This document shows positions 20,845-33,430 of a stretch of DNA of 64,000 bases, in pieces. The first letter of the stretch is position 1. Each line of letters starts with the position of its first letter. The stretch comes from Bactericera cockerelli (Eukaryota > Arthropoda > Insecta > Hemiptera > Triozidae). The position numbers and the translations under genes are program-made. The notes beneath the pieces are model-generated. The model was not told the origin of the DNA, made no database searches, and worked only from the letters and a program-made list of their open reading frames with translations. The stretch spans positions 26,307,517 to 26,371,516 of the forward strand of contig CM044958.1 in NCBI GenBank assembly GCA_024516035.1, read 5' to 3'.

Positions 20845-23470
20845 CTTGACTGTAGCGATGAATTCTGATTTCAGAATAGATCTCTTTACATTTACAGTCA
20901 CAATAACTTATTGGTGGATGCGCAAGAACTCTCGACAGAATCCTGTGTTTCAACAGTTCAATTGCGAATTGTTTAGTATGAAATAATACATGCGATATGT
21001 TTATTAATAAGTAATTATCATCACTATTAATATTATTAGGTATTATATTATAATGTAATAGTGTACGTACAGTGAGGCAGAATTACCTACTTCTTCACAT
21101 TAAAAAGATAATCAGAAAACAGTAAAACAACGAAAACACATTGCGTATGAGAAATTAAAGCGTATCTTGGTGTTTTCCAATATTCTTGCCTCAGTGAATA
21201 TTTAAAGCAATACAAGTGTACACTAAAGGTTCTTCACGATGAAATAAGCAATAAAATATTTCATTTGACAAATACTTTTCCATTCATCGCCGTTACGTTC
21301 ACAAAATGAACAAGATCGTAAACACCCTGCTGCAACATTAACGGGGACATTTTGCGGCTTCTTTCAGTTGTACATACATGTTAGTTGTTACCATGGTAAT
21401 TTATGAATGTTTGGAGATGAAAAGAAACTGCAGGATTTTCTTTAGTTGGATAGAAAAAATGACTGTGCTTTCCGCTCTAACACCTCACATAACTCTCAAT
21501 TCTGCGGTAAGTCTGCATACTTTCTGCATTCACTAGAGAGTCCTCTTCTCTATCCTCTCATCCCTGTAAAGGATATGCATACATTTCTGTGGATCTTTGA
21601 GACACAATGAAAGTTGTTATCTCTGACATTTTTCTCAAACAAGACTTACTTACTATTCTTGTAGATACATTATTAGGTTATGTATTACAATATCAATAAT
21701 GTCACATTCACCGATCGATTGTTGTATTTTAAATTTATTAGTTTGATTCGCTTCAATGGTTCCATTCTTAATTAATGTGTAAATTATTATAAATGTGTGT
21801 GTGTGTGTGTGTGTGTTTTTCCCTTCAAAATTAACACTCATTATTTGTCTCATCGCGGAATCGATTCCTCCTCCATGCATTTGACTTGTCAGCGACGATG
21901 TAAACAAATCATTTGTTTGTGTTTGGTGCGCGTTAATTATGTCACCAAAATGTGCTGCTACATTGTTCATTCTGTTCGGATTTTCGGAAAATGTCAAAAA
22001 CTGTGAATGAGATGTGGTGGGTAGAGGGGAGATGTAGTGGGTAGGGGGGGGATGTGGTGGCTGGCGGGGACAAGGGGTGTGTCCAAGGGTATGATGATTG
22101 ATCACTCCACCGCGAGGTACTTGAACGTGTACCTATATGTATAGAGAACATGTATATGTATAATACACCGCTTGTGGCGGTGCTACACAAGTACACACCC
22201 ACGGAACTTTTCCGCTTTGCTAAAAATAAACGCCGAGAAAATCGCGACATAAAAGTTAATTGCAGTGCCGTTGATATTTATGCATGAGTGCAGTATCCCG
22301 GCCTCGTTAAGAAGCGGATCTATGAGGCAATTGAGGCATGTTGGAAAAATACGGTGATTTTGCAAGGGTGAGAGTGTCGGTGTCTTAGTTGTCTGGTTGT
22401 ACTGACTCGTTGTGTGGTAAATATGAGAAACGTAGTGAATGTATGCGCGTAGAAATTGACAGCATTTAGAGTCAATGTTTAAACGTGCAAATAAATCTCA
22501 TTTCTTTGATGTTTTATCAACAATGTATCATGAATTAGAAAGATTCCTATTAAGAACGTGCTGTGCCCATAAATTAGTGGCATTTTCTGTGAAGTTTGTA
22601 CATTATTTTGTAGGTATATCTATATCTACATACTATGAATGATAACAAAGTGAATGTTATTTGTATACATAATTATGAAAATGAAAATCATGTTTGTTCA
22701 GTCTATTGGCAAAATTTCTTTTCTTTTCAATTTTGCAACACACTTAAATATATTCCACGGGCTACTGTACGTAGTACTCGTAGTAGGTACCTACCCACAA
22801 TGTTTATAAATATTTTCAATAATATATACACAGGTAGGTACTTGGTTATTTATTCAAGCACTTAACTCATCCAATAATAATGCAATTACCGAGGAAAAAA
22901 AACACAAGAAAGAAGAAACATTGCATCTTGTGCCAATTTTATGCCCCATGAAAATTTAAAAAAAAAATATGGGGATATCAAAATAAGAAGTATTTCACTT
23001 TAAAATAAAATTAGACCAACGAACGAAAAGATTGGGAAAATAATTTGTCAGGGGCCACTGCAGGTCCACCCAACTGTTTATGAAGAAGAGTCAGTATGAA
23101 AATTGATGTATAGTGATGTGACATGAAGGAAACAGTAAATGTTGACGAGTGAGAAAGAATTTACAATTTTTATTCTATGATGATGTGTAAAGATGCATTT
23201 TTCCAATATTTCTCAAATATGTCATTTAATGAACTGATTTTAATCTATCTGCAGTAAATGACAAAGTACCGACCATTAAGTATTAGAGAGGTACCACAAG
23301 AAATTTATTTTTGTAAAATTTGTTCTTACCGCAATGTTAGATAAATATGATGTAAAAAGATGATTAATTTCCTAATGCAAAATCACAAAGACAAAAACAT
23401 GCAAAATATGTCATTATTCATTTTCATAAACTAAAGATATCCGTAATAGGTTTTATTACATACAAAATTC

Positions 23471-23512
23471 ACAATTATTATAATATAATTATCATTATAT
23501 TATAATAATTGT
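23471..23512. repeat. perfect 19-bp AT hairpin
   Basis: ACAATTATTATAATATAAT, loop TATC, then the exact inverse complement. Almost pure A/T. Confidence 0.8.
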
Positions 23513-24094
23513 TTTAAAATAAAATGAAATAAACCAGATTATCATTATTATGGTCATTTTGTAAAACACAATTATTTTCGCAAAATTAATTAAACACAAG
23601 GTCTGTCTGACCTCTCTCTTCTTTCTCGCAAAACCAGCACGCGCTCTGTCATTTTGCATGGCAAATTATGTCGGATAGCTCGCACATCAGGTATGTAGGT
23701 GCTCCTTTACATACTGAGGTGAATTCGGTTATTCAATAAGTTTATGTATGGTATAAATACCTCCCCAGATAGGGTAATGGAGCTAAAAAGTGTTCATTAT
23801 TGTCAGGAATCTATACTTAAAGAGTATCTCCAAGTACTATCTAAATACATTGGCTTCATTTTCTTCCAAGCGATGGTGGAAATTAAAATTTGGTTTATAT
23901 ATGTATCAGCAGATAAAGTATCTGTTTTAATCCTAGTGAAGTGACGTAAATTATACGGATGAGGATTAAATTTAATGTAATGAGTTTCTCATTGAATATT
24001 AACTTTAAAGGCAGAGAAATAATGTGAAAATAGTTATAGATGAGTACAACATGCAATACAGCTACGTACAAGAGACTTATTTACTTGATTTAAA

Positions 24095-24460
24095 TCTATA
24101 TCTACAAAAGAAAGCTGTCTGTGTGTAATGTGTATGTTCAAATCCACACTGTTTGACCCAGAAACTTGGAATTTTGCACATAGCTGCATAGGTCCGTTTG
24201 GCTCAGGAAATTCTTCTAGGTTATATCTCCCTAGGGTTAAGCTACAATGAGTAAGTATAAAAAATGGATGGCTGGCACAAAATATTCACGTTTTTCGACT
24301 TACTTAAAAGACATTTTTTTTCGAAATTTGAAGTCAACTCAGAGCGAAAAACTTTTAGGTAAGGGTTAGAGCTTTCATTTGACATATCGATCGCCAATTC
24401 TGGTGAGCCTTTGTTGAGCTACGCAGAGTAAGGACAAAAATGAATATGTGATGGAAAAAT
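24095..24460 (+). mobile_element. Helitron fragment, 5' end
   Basis: A|TCTATATCTACAAAAG at 24095 followed by the family phrases (GTTTGACCCAGAAACTTGG, CCTAGGGTTAAGCTACAATG) and one body unit. No 3' hairpin or CTRR end follows; truncated at about 24460. Confidence 0.75.
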
Positions 24461-25948
24461 ATTTACGCATAAGAAACAATATACATAGAAAGTAATAAAA
24501 CTCAAAGTACATAAATTCTCAGCACAAAATTATGTTATGAAAAGCATAACCGTTTGAGATCAAAACCAAACATCAGAAGAGAAGTATCTGCCAAATTTTA
24601 TTGGAGGCTTTTTATTAGGGCAGGTCTTAAATTTGATTTATCTTCTGAAAAAAGAGAATGTTTGAAAACTTTAAAATGTACCTTTTTAAAATTTACAATA
24701 TCATATCATTTAGTTCATCCATAATAACAATACATAATAACAGTACCAATACATATCATCAGAAACGGGTACACTAGTCTTGTAGCCAGCCAATCTGGCA
24801 AGATGAAAGCGCTCCCAAATATTTCATATCTAATGGTACATTCATAAACAGAAATTTCATAATATGTATCATAACCAAACTTATGTTTCTATTAATCGCG
24901 TTGTTAACATGTCAATTTATTATGTTTATGTTAAAACGGGTCAGGTCAAAATTAGAGCACATGCAGGCTGTGTTTTTTTTACCTTTAATTCCGTTAACGA
25001 GTATTTTCATGCGACTAAAACTGAGGTAACTTCTGTTGTAGGTAACATGTTCAGAAGATTTTCGTTTTGAATAAAAGAAAACAGTATGAGTGAAAAATAA
25101 GTTCTTGATTAGATTAGATTCCCCAGTTTTTGCCCACATGACCCTAAGTGTTATCATTTAACTGAAATATATACATAATTTTGAAAATAAATATGAATAA
25201 TAAGAGCTGTATCAGTCACAATTTCATTGGCCATCCTCACCATCACCACATTATCACCGTGTTCCCTGTCAAGTCTGTCAGCCTGGTAGCCGCGTTTTTT
25301 TCTCAAACAATCTCAAAAACATTTGTTTCTCTGATGTAGAAGATGCAGAATTAATGTTAAGACAGATGATATATAACTACATAATAAATATACTCTTAGG
25401 CCATCCAAACTAAATCTCAAGTATTAAAATTACCATAAATATTTCAAAAACTAATATGAATACATCCCATAATATGTGTACTACTAGTGTGGTAGGAAAT
25501 TTAAATGAGAAATGCTATAGTAAACTCTCAAGCAATAATAATAAAATAATTAACAGGTATCATTAAAAATAAATATGTGTCAGCCATGTGGGATATGGCG
25601 ATAAAAAATTTATAAGAATAAAAGTATACGATTTTTTGATTATTATTATAATAATTCTCGTGAATGAGACAAATGTTTGTCAAAACAAAACATGTAAATT
25701 TAAGACGGTATATTATATCGTATATAATTATTTTTTGTTGAGACGAGCATGATACTGGGACGGGTAACTAACAAGGCAGAGACAGAATTGAAAATGATGG
25801 TATATCTACATGTGCCTACTTAAAACATAATTGTATAGTCTTTCGTGATAATATGATATGTAGTACAACTTACTTTTATTTTTAAAATGGGACAATGTAC
25901 TGGTAGCGTTTTTTAACTGTGCTCAACTGCTCAGTTTTTAATTTTTTA
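24461..25948. other. non-coding stretch
   Basis: AT-rich; only short unlike-gene ORFs. Nothing recognised. Confidence 0.5.
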
Positions 25949-26076
25949 CTTTCCTTATCCTATAATAAGGAAAGTATTGTATTCGTCGAAAATTTGACCT
26001 ACCCAGTTTTTCACATTTCTGGACGAATCATAGCCTCAGGATACCAAAAAAGTTGTTTTCAGCCATTGGTCCGTGC

Positions 26077-26110
<34 letters not shown>

Positions 26111-26600
26111 GTGTGTGTGTGTGTGTGTGTGTAAACAGGATATCTCAAGAACGGTACGAGCTAGAGACTTGAAAATTGGTATGCAAATTAATTTCATACA
26201 CCAGACGAACCACGAAACTTTTGGTTGAAATCGGCCGCAAGATGCGGCCGCAAGGCCGCAAATATTGGCCGCAACCGCCGCTTCTTAGAATTGGTTAAAG
26301 ATACAAAAAAAGTTAGAGAACAACATTTTCTCGGATTAAAAAAATAATAGGGGTTTACTCTGATCATTTTTTTGATATCTTGAACTTTTTGGAACCCGGC
26401 CCCAATTTACCGGTATTTTGGGGGGACCCGCTTGGACTAACTTTTTTATTATTCACCCTAGATGAGGGTTGCGACATATCAAATCCGATGATTTTGAGGT
26501 GCTGATTACGAATTTGGCACTGAATTTTAACTATCTTATACCGTTGAGTCACCAGTGGCGGATTTTGACTTCTTTTTGGGGGATAAGGAAAGTCGTGTGA
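25949..26600 (+). mobile_element. ACTTTCCTTATCC-ended repeat element
   Basis: Begins ACTTTCCTTATCCTATAATA and ends GGATAAGGAAAGT, an inverted terminal match of 13 bp, followed by the phrase CGTGTGATGTTTACACC that recurs at the other copy. Left part has a (CTGT)n/(GT)n tract (26076-26132), then a GC-rich palindromic block GCGGCCGCAAGGCCGC (about 26240-26280). No coding capacity. A near-identical copy lies at 55681. Confidence 0.75.
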
Positions 26601-27555
26601 TGTTTACACCAGATTTTTTCATGCTACATTTTATCATAATCATGTACCGTTCTTCAACCGATATTAATTAAATCATAAATTATATTTCCAATAATCCCAA
26701 TATATATTTATTAGTAAGTTCCTATGTATTTTGTTATGGAAATCATTCATTACAAATTGAACAATAAACTTAATTCTTCAAACAAGCCACGCTTCGTTGA
26801 ACCTAATACATAATAAGTATAATTACATATAGCTTTAAAAATCATGGCCGTTTTTTTTCTCTGAAAAAAATGAATAAATAACATCATAATAAAATTATAA
26901 GCAGGTCCGAAAGAGACCAGAGCACGCGTTCCGCGGAATAAATGCTTTAAATTATTAAACATCACATTTTATTGAAGGCATAAAATAGAGGTGAAGTTAT
27001 AATTGACATATTTACTACAAACAAGAAGATAACTTTATTTCCCATCGAGCATGTCTCAATTTTTTCTCGTTTGACGCCATGCCTAGCCCTCAGAAATACT
27101 CAAAGTGCTTTCAATATTTCTTTTGTGCTTTGAATTGCCATGCAAAAACATGCAAAAATTGGTAATGGAGTGTTTATAATTATTAGGAAGCATTATTAGG
27201 TTCACTTAAGATTTCTAAATTTATCAACGTCTCGTAAATAATTGTCATTTTCTTGGTTGTTTTTCTTTCGTTTATGATTAATAGCGCATGCATTTCCATG
27301 CTGCATGTATATTTTTCTTCTCCTTTGCACTTTGGAATACACAATGCATCGTGGGAGATATTAAAAGAATTATCTAGTTCGTTTATCAGATACTTATTAT
27401 GAATGAGAATCATTATGGTTGTTACCTCGTGTATTTCATTGAACCGGCTATGAGTCACTAACTTGTCATAATGATTTATGCATATTTTTAATTTTTAAGG
27501 TGAAAAGTTATCATATTTGTAATAATCACTTTCGTGATATCACATCTACCAAACT
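26601..27555. other. non-coding stretch
   Basis: AT-rich with no recognised gene or repeat; minus-strand ORFs at 26750 and 27183 are below 92 codons and show no domain. Confidence 0.5.
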
Positions 27556-27738
27556 AGCTTTACTTTGATGGCAGAGATTGCCTCAGGCAATAATCACGCC
27601 CTTTGTCAATATTATTCTTGTCAATAAAGAGTTATTATTATTACTAATTCTACGCTGAAACAGGGATTTGAACCACCGACCTCCAGGTTACAAGAGTCCG
27701 CCGCCTTATCGATCAATCTATTGAGGTCGGTTGCCTAA
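27556..27738 (-). mobile_element. tRNA-like SINE, minus strand
   Basis: On the minus strand a tRNA-like head (27735 to 27660) contains GTGGTTCAAATCCC (B box). An ATT-repeat follows, then a short tail with CAAAGGGCGTGATTATTG. Classified from the head; body family not seen elsewhere in the window. Confidence 0.6.
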
Positions 27739-28620
27739 CATGAAAAGAATAACTTCATTCCTTTCTATCTAAATAATTTTCTGAATTAAATACTTTTTGA
27801 ATTTTTTCGTAAAAGATACCTTTGAAGTTTCGGTACTAAACCGATCTAATATTAGAAATTTATCGGAAGTAATATACAATTAGATCAGACTAAATCAGAA
27901 ACATCTATTCCAATGATTGTTTTTCTAATGGCATCAGCTAGTTTCAATTTTGTCATACCCACTTACCCTTGTGAATCCTACCTACAATATGAAGCACCTG
28001 TTTTCAATGTAATAATTCGAATCCCTCTTACGAACTGTTCAATACGTATACAGAGTGTCCACTTTTAATGTGCGCCATAGGAAAAATACATGTAAAAACA
28101 GTTTTTCTTCTCTCAAAAGTCGCCATTAAGTATTTTAGTTAAACCAAATATGTTAACTCATGTATTTTTATCTGAAGAATCCACTGGTGGTAATTTCATA
28201 CACCTGGGACTTACAGTTAAAAAGTTAAGGGTTCGAAATCCGAGAAATGTGTTATGTTTGAAACTCAACATTTTTGTACAAATGGATACTCTATTTTATG
28301 TATTTTTCCACGAAAAATTGATTGGTAATATTTTCAATTACCTGGGGTTTACAGTTAAAAAGTTCTGGGTTCGAAACCGAGTAATTGCGTTATGTTTGAA
28401 ACGAGACCTTTTTGTACATAACTGAATAAATACTCTATTTTATGTATTTTTTCACGAGAAATCGATTGGTGATATTTTCAAACACGTAATACTTACAGTT
28501 AAAAAGTTTCGGGTTCAAAACCCGAGAAATACTTAGTTTATGAAATTTATTCGTTCTGTTCTTTGTTGTCTGCATCACGGTAATAAAAAAAAAATAAAAA
28601 AATCACGGCAAAAAAAAAAA

Positions 28621-29303
28621 CAAGGAGGTCGAGGAAGAGTTCTGAAGTTAGATTTTCATTGTAGAATATTGGACCAATAATGTGTTGTCCTACTATTCCT
28701 GCCCAGACGTTTACATTTTGTGGGTACTAAGTATGAGGCTGTACCAAGAGTAGAGGATATTCTTTGGCCCACATCCGTGAGTTTTGAAAATTGGGAGCTT
28801 GTGTCAGATTGAAACTAGATTCGTCTGAAAAGTAAATATTTTCTAGCAGTCTTCTGTCAGCATTTATCAAGTCCATCAATGTAGAACAAAAATGAATCCT
28901 TCTTTCATAATTACCATTCAATAACTGCTGATGTTTGCTGAAGTGATAGCTACGATACTGATGTTTTTTCAGAGTCTTATGTACAGTACAACAGAGTGCT
29001 CTTGTTAAGGTTGAGCTGTCGACTTATTTCTCTTACACTCAGAAAGGGATCCCTTTCCACAACGATCAAAATGTTGGTCTCATTTTGAGAAGGAACTCTT
29101 CGGACATGTATTGTGTTGATGCGACTCGTTTGTCATGGAGAGAACCATCATTATCAAAAAAAATTCACTGCCCTAAGGACTTGACAATGAAGGAAATAGG
29201 CACATTCTGGATGCTGTTCTAACCAAATATCACGAGCCCTTCTAGCACTGTTACCCTGATAATACAGTTTAACCAAACCAATTTTATCCTGTAAAGACAA
29301 CAT
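28621..29303 (-). pseudogene. mariner-type transposase, N-terminal and middle part (broken)
   Basis: ATG at 29303 opens a helix-turn-helix start (LQDKIGLVKLYYQ) like the DUF4817 domain of insect mariner-type proteins. A frameshift follows; the second HTH region (FLSVREISRQLNLNKSTL) is in another frame, then another shift leads to 28921-28621, with LENIYFSDESSFN carrying the first catalytic Asp and NVWAGIVGQ. The region with the second and third acidic residues is missing, removed at the junction with the left arm near 28620. Not functional. The overlapping middle segment is also in copy B at 46407-48198. Confidence 0.75.
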
Positions 29304-29391
29304 TTTATAAAAATAAAAATAATGAAAATTCACTTCTATCCTCAAACTCAGAAGAAACAAAACTAAACGGTAGGCATCAATCAGGGATAAT

Positions 29392-29457
29392 ACTTTTGTC
29401 TAAAAGACAAAATGTCTTCTAGACAAAAGTATATCCAAAACAAAATGTTTTGGATAT
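29392..29457. repeat. two adjacent hairpins in element A
   Basis: ACTTTTGTCT (29392-29401) pairs with AGACAAAAGT (29421-29430), and an AAGACA/TGTCTT stem nests inside. Immediately after, ATATCCAAAACA (29431-29442) pairs with TGTTTTGGATAT (29446-29457) over a 3-nt loop. They separate the transposase remnant from the right arm. Confidence 0.75.
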
Positions 29458-29762
29458 TATTTTGACCAGGACCATTGAAATTTGTGAAAAATATTATTTG
29501 AGCCAGTCATTTTTATTGCCGTGATGCAGACAACAAAGAACAGAATGAATAAATTTCATAAACCAAGTATTTCTCGGGTTTTGAACCCGAAACTTTTTAA
29601 CTGTGAGTATTACGTGTTTGAAAATATCACCAATCGATTTCTCGTGAAAAAATACATAAAATAGAGTATTTATTCAGCTATGTACAAAAAGGTTTCGTTT
29701 CAAACATAACGCAATTACTCGGTTTCGAACCCAGAACTTTTTAACTGTAAACCCCAGGTAAT

Positions 29763-30078
29763 GTTAGTCACTAATAGGTAATAGTAGTCACTGTGGCAGA
29801 GCGAGTTAGCGCGCTAGGCATTGCACACATGGTGACCTGGGTTCGATTCCCAGCGGGGGAGGATTTTTTCTGCTCTGTACTTGGTTGTTCGGGGTCCACT
29901 CATACCTCGTGAGGAAAAATGAGTAGCTGCTTTAATGTGAAGCAGCGACCAGTGGCAGAATCTTAGGCAAAAAAATAATACAAGATATTGTAAATTAAAG
30001 TGGTAAAGTCCTATGATTCTGCGCTACCCACTAAAATTGTGACATAATAACACAAAGAAAAAGCATTATTATTATTAT
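29763..30078 (+). mobile_element. tRNA-derived SINE inserted in mariner arm
   Basis: Head GTGGCAGAGCGAGTTAGCGC and GGGTTCGATTCCCAGCGG (clear A and B boxes). The body and tail match the copy at 11990, with an ATT-repeat end. It is bracketed by exact 15-bp duplications TAAACCCCAGGTAAT (29748-29762 and 30079-30093), so it jumped in after the mariner arms formed. Confidence 0.9.
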
Positions 30079-30381
30079 TAAACCCCAGGTAATTGAAAAT
30101 ATTACCAATCAATTTTTCGTGGAAAAATACATAAAATAGAGTATCCATTTGTACAAAAATGTTGAGTTTCAAACATAACACATTTCTCGGATTTCGAACC
30201 CTTAACTTTTTAACTGTAAGTCCCAGGTGTATGAAATTACCACCAGTGGATTCTTCAGATAAAAATACATGAGTTAACATATTTGGTTTAACTAATATAC
30301 TTAATGGCGACTTTTGAGAAAAGAAAAACTGTTTTTACATGTATTTTTCCTATGGCGCACATTAAAAGTGGACACTCTGTA

Positions 30382-31774
30382 TACATATACAAGCCTATCA
30401 TTGCTGATATGTAAAGTATTGAGGGATGTATGTGGAAATGCTCACATTCTGCGGGGCAGCACAATTGGTTAGGTGTTAGGTGCAACCCACACTGTCCCAA
30501 CAGCCATGTCGAGACAGACTTTACACACTTCCAGCCACCTGCAACCAGCCCGTGACAGAGCTTTAGACTGCGGGCAAGGGACAGGAGAGAATAGATATCA
30601 TTAATTACTTTACACCGTATGTTCCTCAGTGGCGTAGCCTTTCAAAAATGTCGTGCATATAGTTATCAACATAGATCAGTCACATGCGATAAACAATAAT
30701 TAAGAATTGTTCCATAGATGTAATGATAATGATGATCTTTCTTTTCTTTTTATCTTTTACAAATGCAGTTTTATGCTCACGTGAAGCACTGTTGTACTTT
30801 TCGATAATGCAGCAAGTGTTCTTTCTGGATTGCCAAATGGAAAAACTTTGTGTGACCTGACCTGATGTAATGTAACAAAACATATCAAACTATTTTTTCA
30901 TTTTTCCTCAATTAAAATTGATCTAGAACCATCTTCAAGAATGATTGATTTATGAATGAGAAGAATTTACGGATTTTTGAGAAGATTTATGGATTTTCTT
31001 TCCATGCTTTTCTGTTTCCTCATTGACTCTTGAGGGGGTCCAAGTTGTAGCCTGGCACAGATCCTTGTATTGTGTGTAGTTCTCCATCAGTCCAAAGTTT
31101 TAACAAGAAAATCAGTTCAGCCAGACTAAGGATTCTGTACAAGTTTGATTCGATATCTATGTGTATAAAAGTTGGAAAATCGATCTTGGCAAGAATAGTC
31201 TCAACTTGAATAGCAAATGAATACTTTAGGTCCAAATATTAGAAATTTGATTTATTAAAACTAAATAAATTACAATCCTATGTTGATCCAGTTCTGCTTG
31301 TCCATTGTATTATGTATCTTCAATTAAATTGTTACCCATTTTTAACTATCTACACAGCTTTTTAATATATTATGATGGATGTATCAACATTTCCTCGTCT
31401 ATCCTGCACTATTTCCCTGTAAATATTTTGTACCAAGGACTAGGTCATTAATTATCTCCCTCCCAGGTTCACTGTACATGCTTCTGCTAATTGCTCCATA
31501 TGCTCCCTGTTCTCTCTCATTCTACCCTTGCTCGTCAGTGTCTTCTCCAACTCTTCTTACCTCTTCCCACCCAACCATATACTTGTTTAATCTCATTAGC
31601 TACTTTCATCTTCTCACATCAGTTCGAGTCTGACTTTGGCTTATCACATCTCTGAACTAAACACGTGTGCTTTAGATATTTGTTAAGCTTTTATTTCTTG
31701 GAATGATTTCATCTGGATAGGTTACTAATGAAAAAGGAGAAATACATAAACATATATTTTTTAGAAAATATATA
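30382..31774. other. non-coding stretch
   Basis: No gene recognised. Short ORFs (30288, 30680, 31020, 31379) have no domain; 31379-31633 is a low-complexity serine/leucine frame. Confidence 0.5.
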
Positions 31775-33428
31775 CAGGGTGTCCCACCAAACTTGGACAC
31801 CTCAAATTACTCGGCCCCTGAAAGAGTTTTTGAAAAATAAAAAAATCTAGGGTACATGTGCTAATTATGCGGTTTCAGTTTTGAATTTTTTTTTATACAG
31901 GGTGGTTCAAAAGTCAGAAATTGAGGTGTCAACTTTCGATTTTTAAATGGATCGACCTGAATTTTATTTGATATTTTTACTTCTAAATAGTTCCTGAGTA
32001 CTTTTTTAAACAAAAATTTTACATACAGGGTGGTTTTTTTTCGACCAATTTTTTTTCTAAATCTCGAATAACTCAAGTTCGTTTAATTTTTTCGATAACA
32101 AGAATAGAATGTGTTTGTGTAATGAATACACGCACTTTCAATTGGCATCAAAAAAATTTATACAGGGTGGTTCACAAGTGAAATAATGACTTGATTTTTT
32201 TTAAAACAGAGTTTTTTTAATTTTTTATTTAGGATTAATAATTCTCGTCTAATTTTACACATTTTTCGTTAGTCATATCGAAAAACAAAACTAAAGTGTT
32301 GTACAGGGTGAGACATAATTTTTTTGTAATACCCTGTATATGGGCAGTCAAAGAGACGCAAAATAAAATATAAAGACTAAATATGCAAGAAAAACTTTGA
32401 TTTTTAATTAAACTAAAAAGTTATGGTTTTTTTAACTAATATTGTCGCATGGACCACCCTGTATATAATTTCTTAAACTATCATGTAGGTACTCTAGGTT
32501 GTATAAAATTCAACGAACACTTCGAATCATGTGGGAAAAACAAGTAAAAAACACTAATTTGAAGCCATTTTCAATTTGGTGTCCACACTGAATGATTTTA
32601 AAACTTGAAATAAAAAGTAGGTAGGTGTAGACACAAAATTGAGCATGGCTTTTTGAATTCATTTTTTTTCTTTCAGATTTGGACTCCTCGTTGAATTTTA
32701 GACAGTTTTGACTACCCATATGATGGTTTAAGAAAATATCTACAGGGTGGTCCATGCGACAATATTAGTTAAAACACCATAACTTTTTAGTTTAATTAAA
32801 AATCAAAGTTTTCCTTGCATATTTAGTCTTTATATTTAATTTTGCGTCTCTTTGACTGCCCATATACAGGGTGTTACAAAAAAATTATGTCTCACCCTGT
32901 ACAACACTTTAGTTTTGTTTTTCGATATGACTAACGAAAAATGTGTAAAATTAGACGAGAATTATTAATCCTAAATAAAAAATTAAAAAAACTCTGTTTT
33001 AAAAAAAATCAAGTCATTATTTCACTTGTGAACCACCCTGTATAAATTTTTTTGATGCCAATTGAAAGTGCGTGTATTCATTACACAAACACATTCTATT
33101 CTTGTTATCGAAAAAATTAAACGAACTTGAGTTATTCGAGATTTAGAAAAAAAATTGGTCGAAAAAAAACCACCCTGTATGTAAAATTTTTGTTTAAAAA
33201 AGTACTCAGGAACTATTTAGAAGTAAAAATATCAAATAAAATTCAGGTCGATCCATTTAAAAATCGAAAGTTGACACCTCAATTTCTGACTTTTGAACCA
33301 CCCTGTATAAAAAAAAATTCAAAACTGAAACCGCATAATTAGCACATGTACCCTAAATTTTTTTATTTTTCAAAAACTCTTTCAGGGGCCGAGTAATTTG
33401 AGGTGTCCAAGTTTGGTGGGACACCCTG
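31775..33428. mobile_element. 1654-bp fold-back element with arms of about 715 bp
   Basis: CAGGGTGTCCC..GGGACACCCTG ends flanked by TA (31773-31774, 33429-33430). The left arm 31775-32489 and right arm 32714-33428 are inverse complements with only a handful of mismatches; the spacer is about 224 bp. Inside the left arm the terminal word TACAGGGTG recurs at 31898, 32026, 32163 and 32304 and inverted at about 32331 and 32455. No transposase. TA duplication and CAGNGTGTCC ends suggest a Tc1/mariner-type non-autonomous derivative. Confidence 0.85.
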
Positions 33429-33430
33429 TA

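Larger units (their letters stand above)
19878..24094. other. long non-coding stretch
   Basis: No gene is supported. Visible items: a T-tract insertion with short duplications (20765-20844), a GT microsatellite (21796-21818), a GC-richer unique block (about 21870-22420) that contrasts with its surroundings, and a perfect AT hairpin at 23471-23512. Short ORFs overlapping the GC-richer block lie on both strands and have no recognisable domain. Confidence 0.5.
28051..30379 (-). mobile_element. Tc1/mariner (DD41D-type) element A with long inverted arms
   Basis: Termini CAGAGTGTCC..GGACACTCTG are flanked by TA at 28049-28050 and 30380-30381. Inverted arms reach about 535 bp (28051-28585 versus 29517-30379, the right arm being longer only through a SINE). 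Each arm carries three subterminal units of about 140 bp. The interior holds the N-terminal and middle part of a transposase on the minus strand. A SINE is inserted in the right arm. Confidence 0.85.

Noticed and set aside
28150..28425. 91-codon ORF repeated at 30011, 46464 and 47785
   Set aside because: Lies in the inverted arms of the DD41D mariners. Its repetition is explained by the arms, and it spans non-coding tandem units.
31861..33342. Identical 71-codon ORFs in opposite orientation
   Set aside because: Mirror images due to the fold-back arms, crossing the repeated TACAGGGTG words; no protein family.
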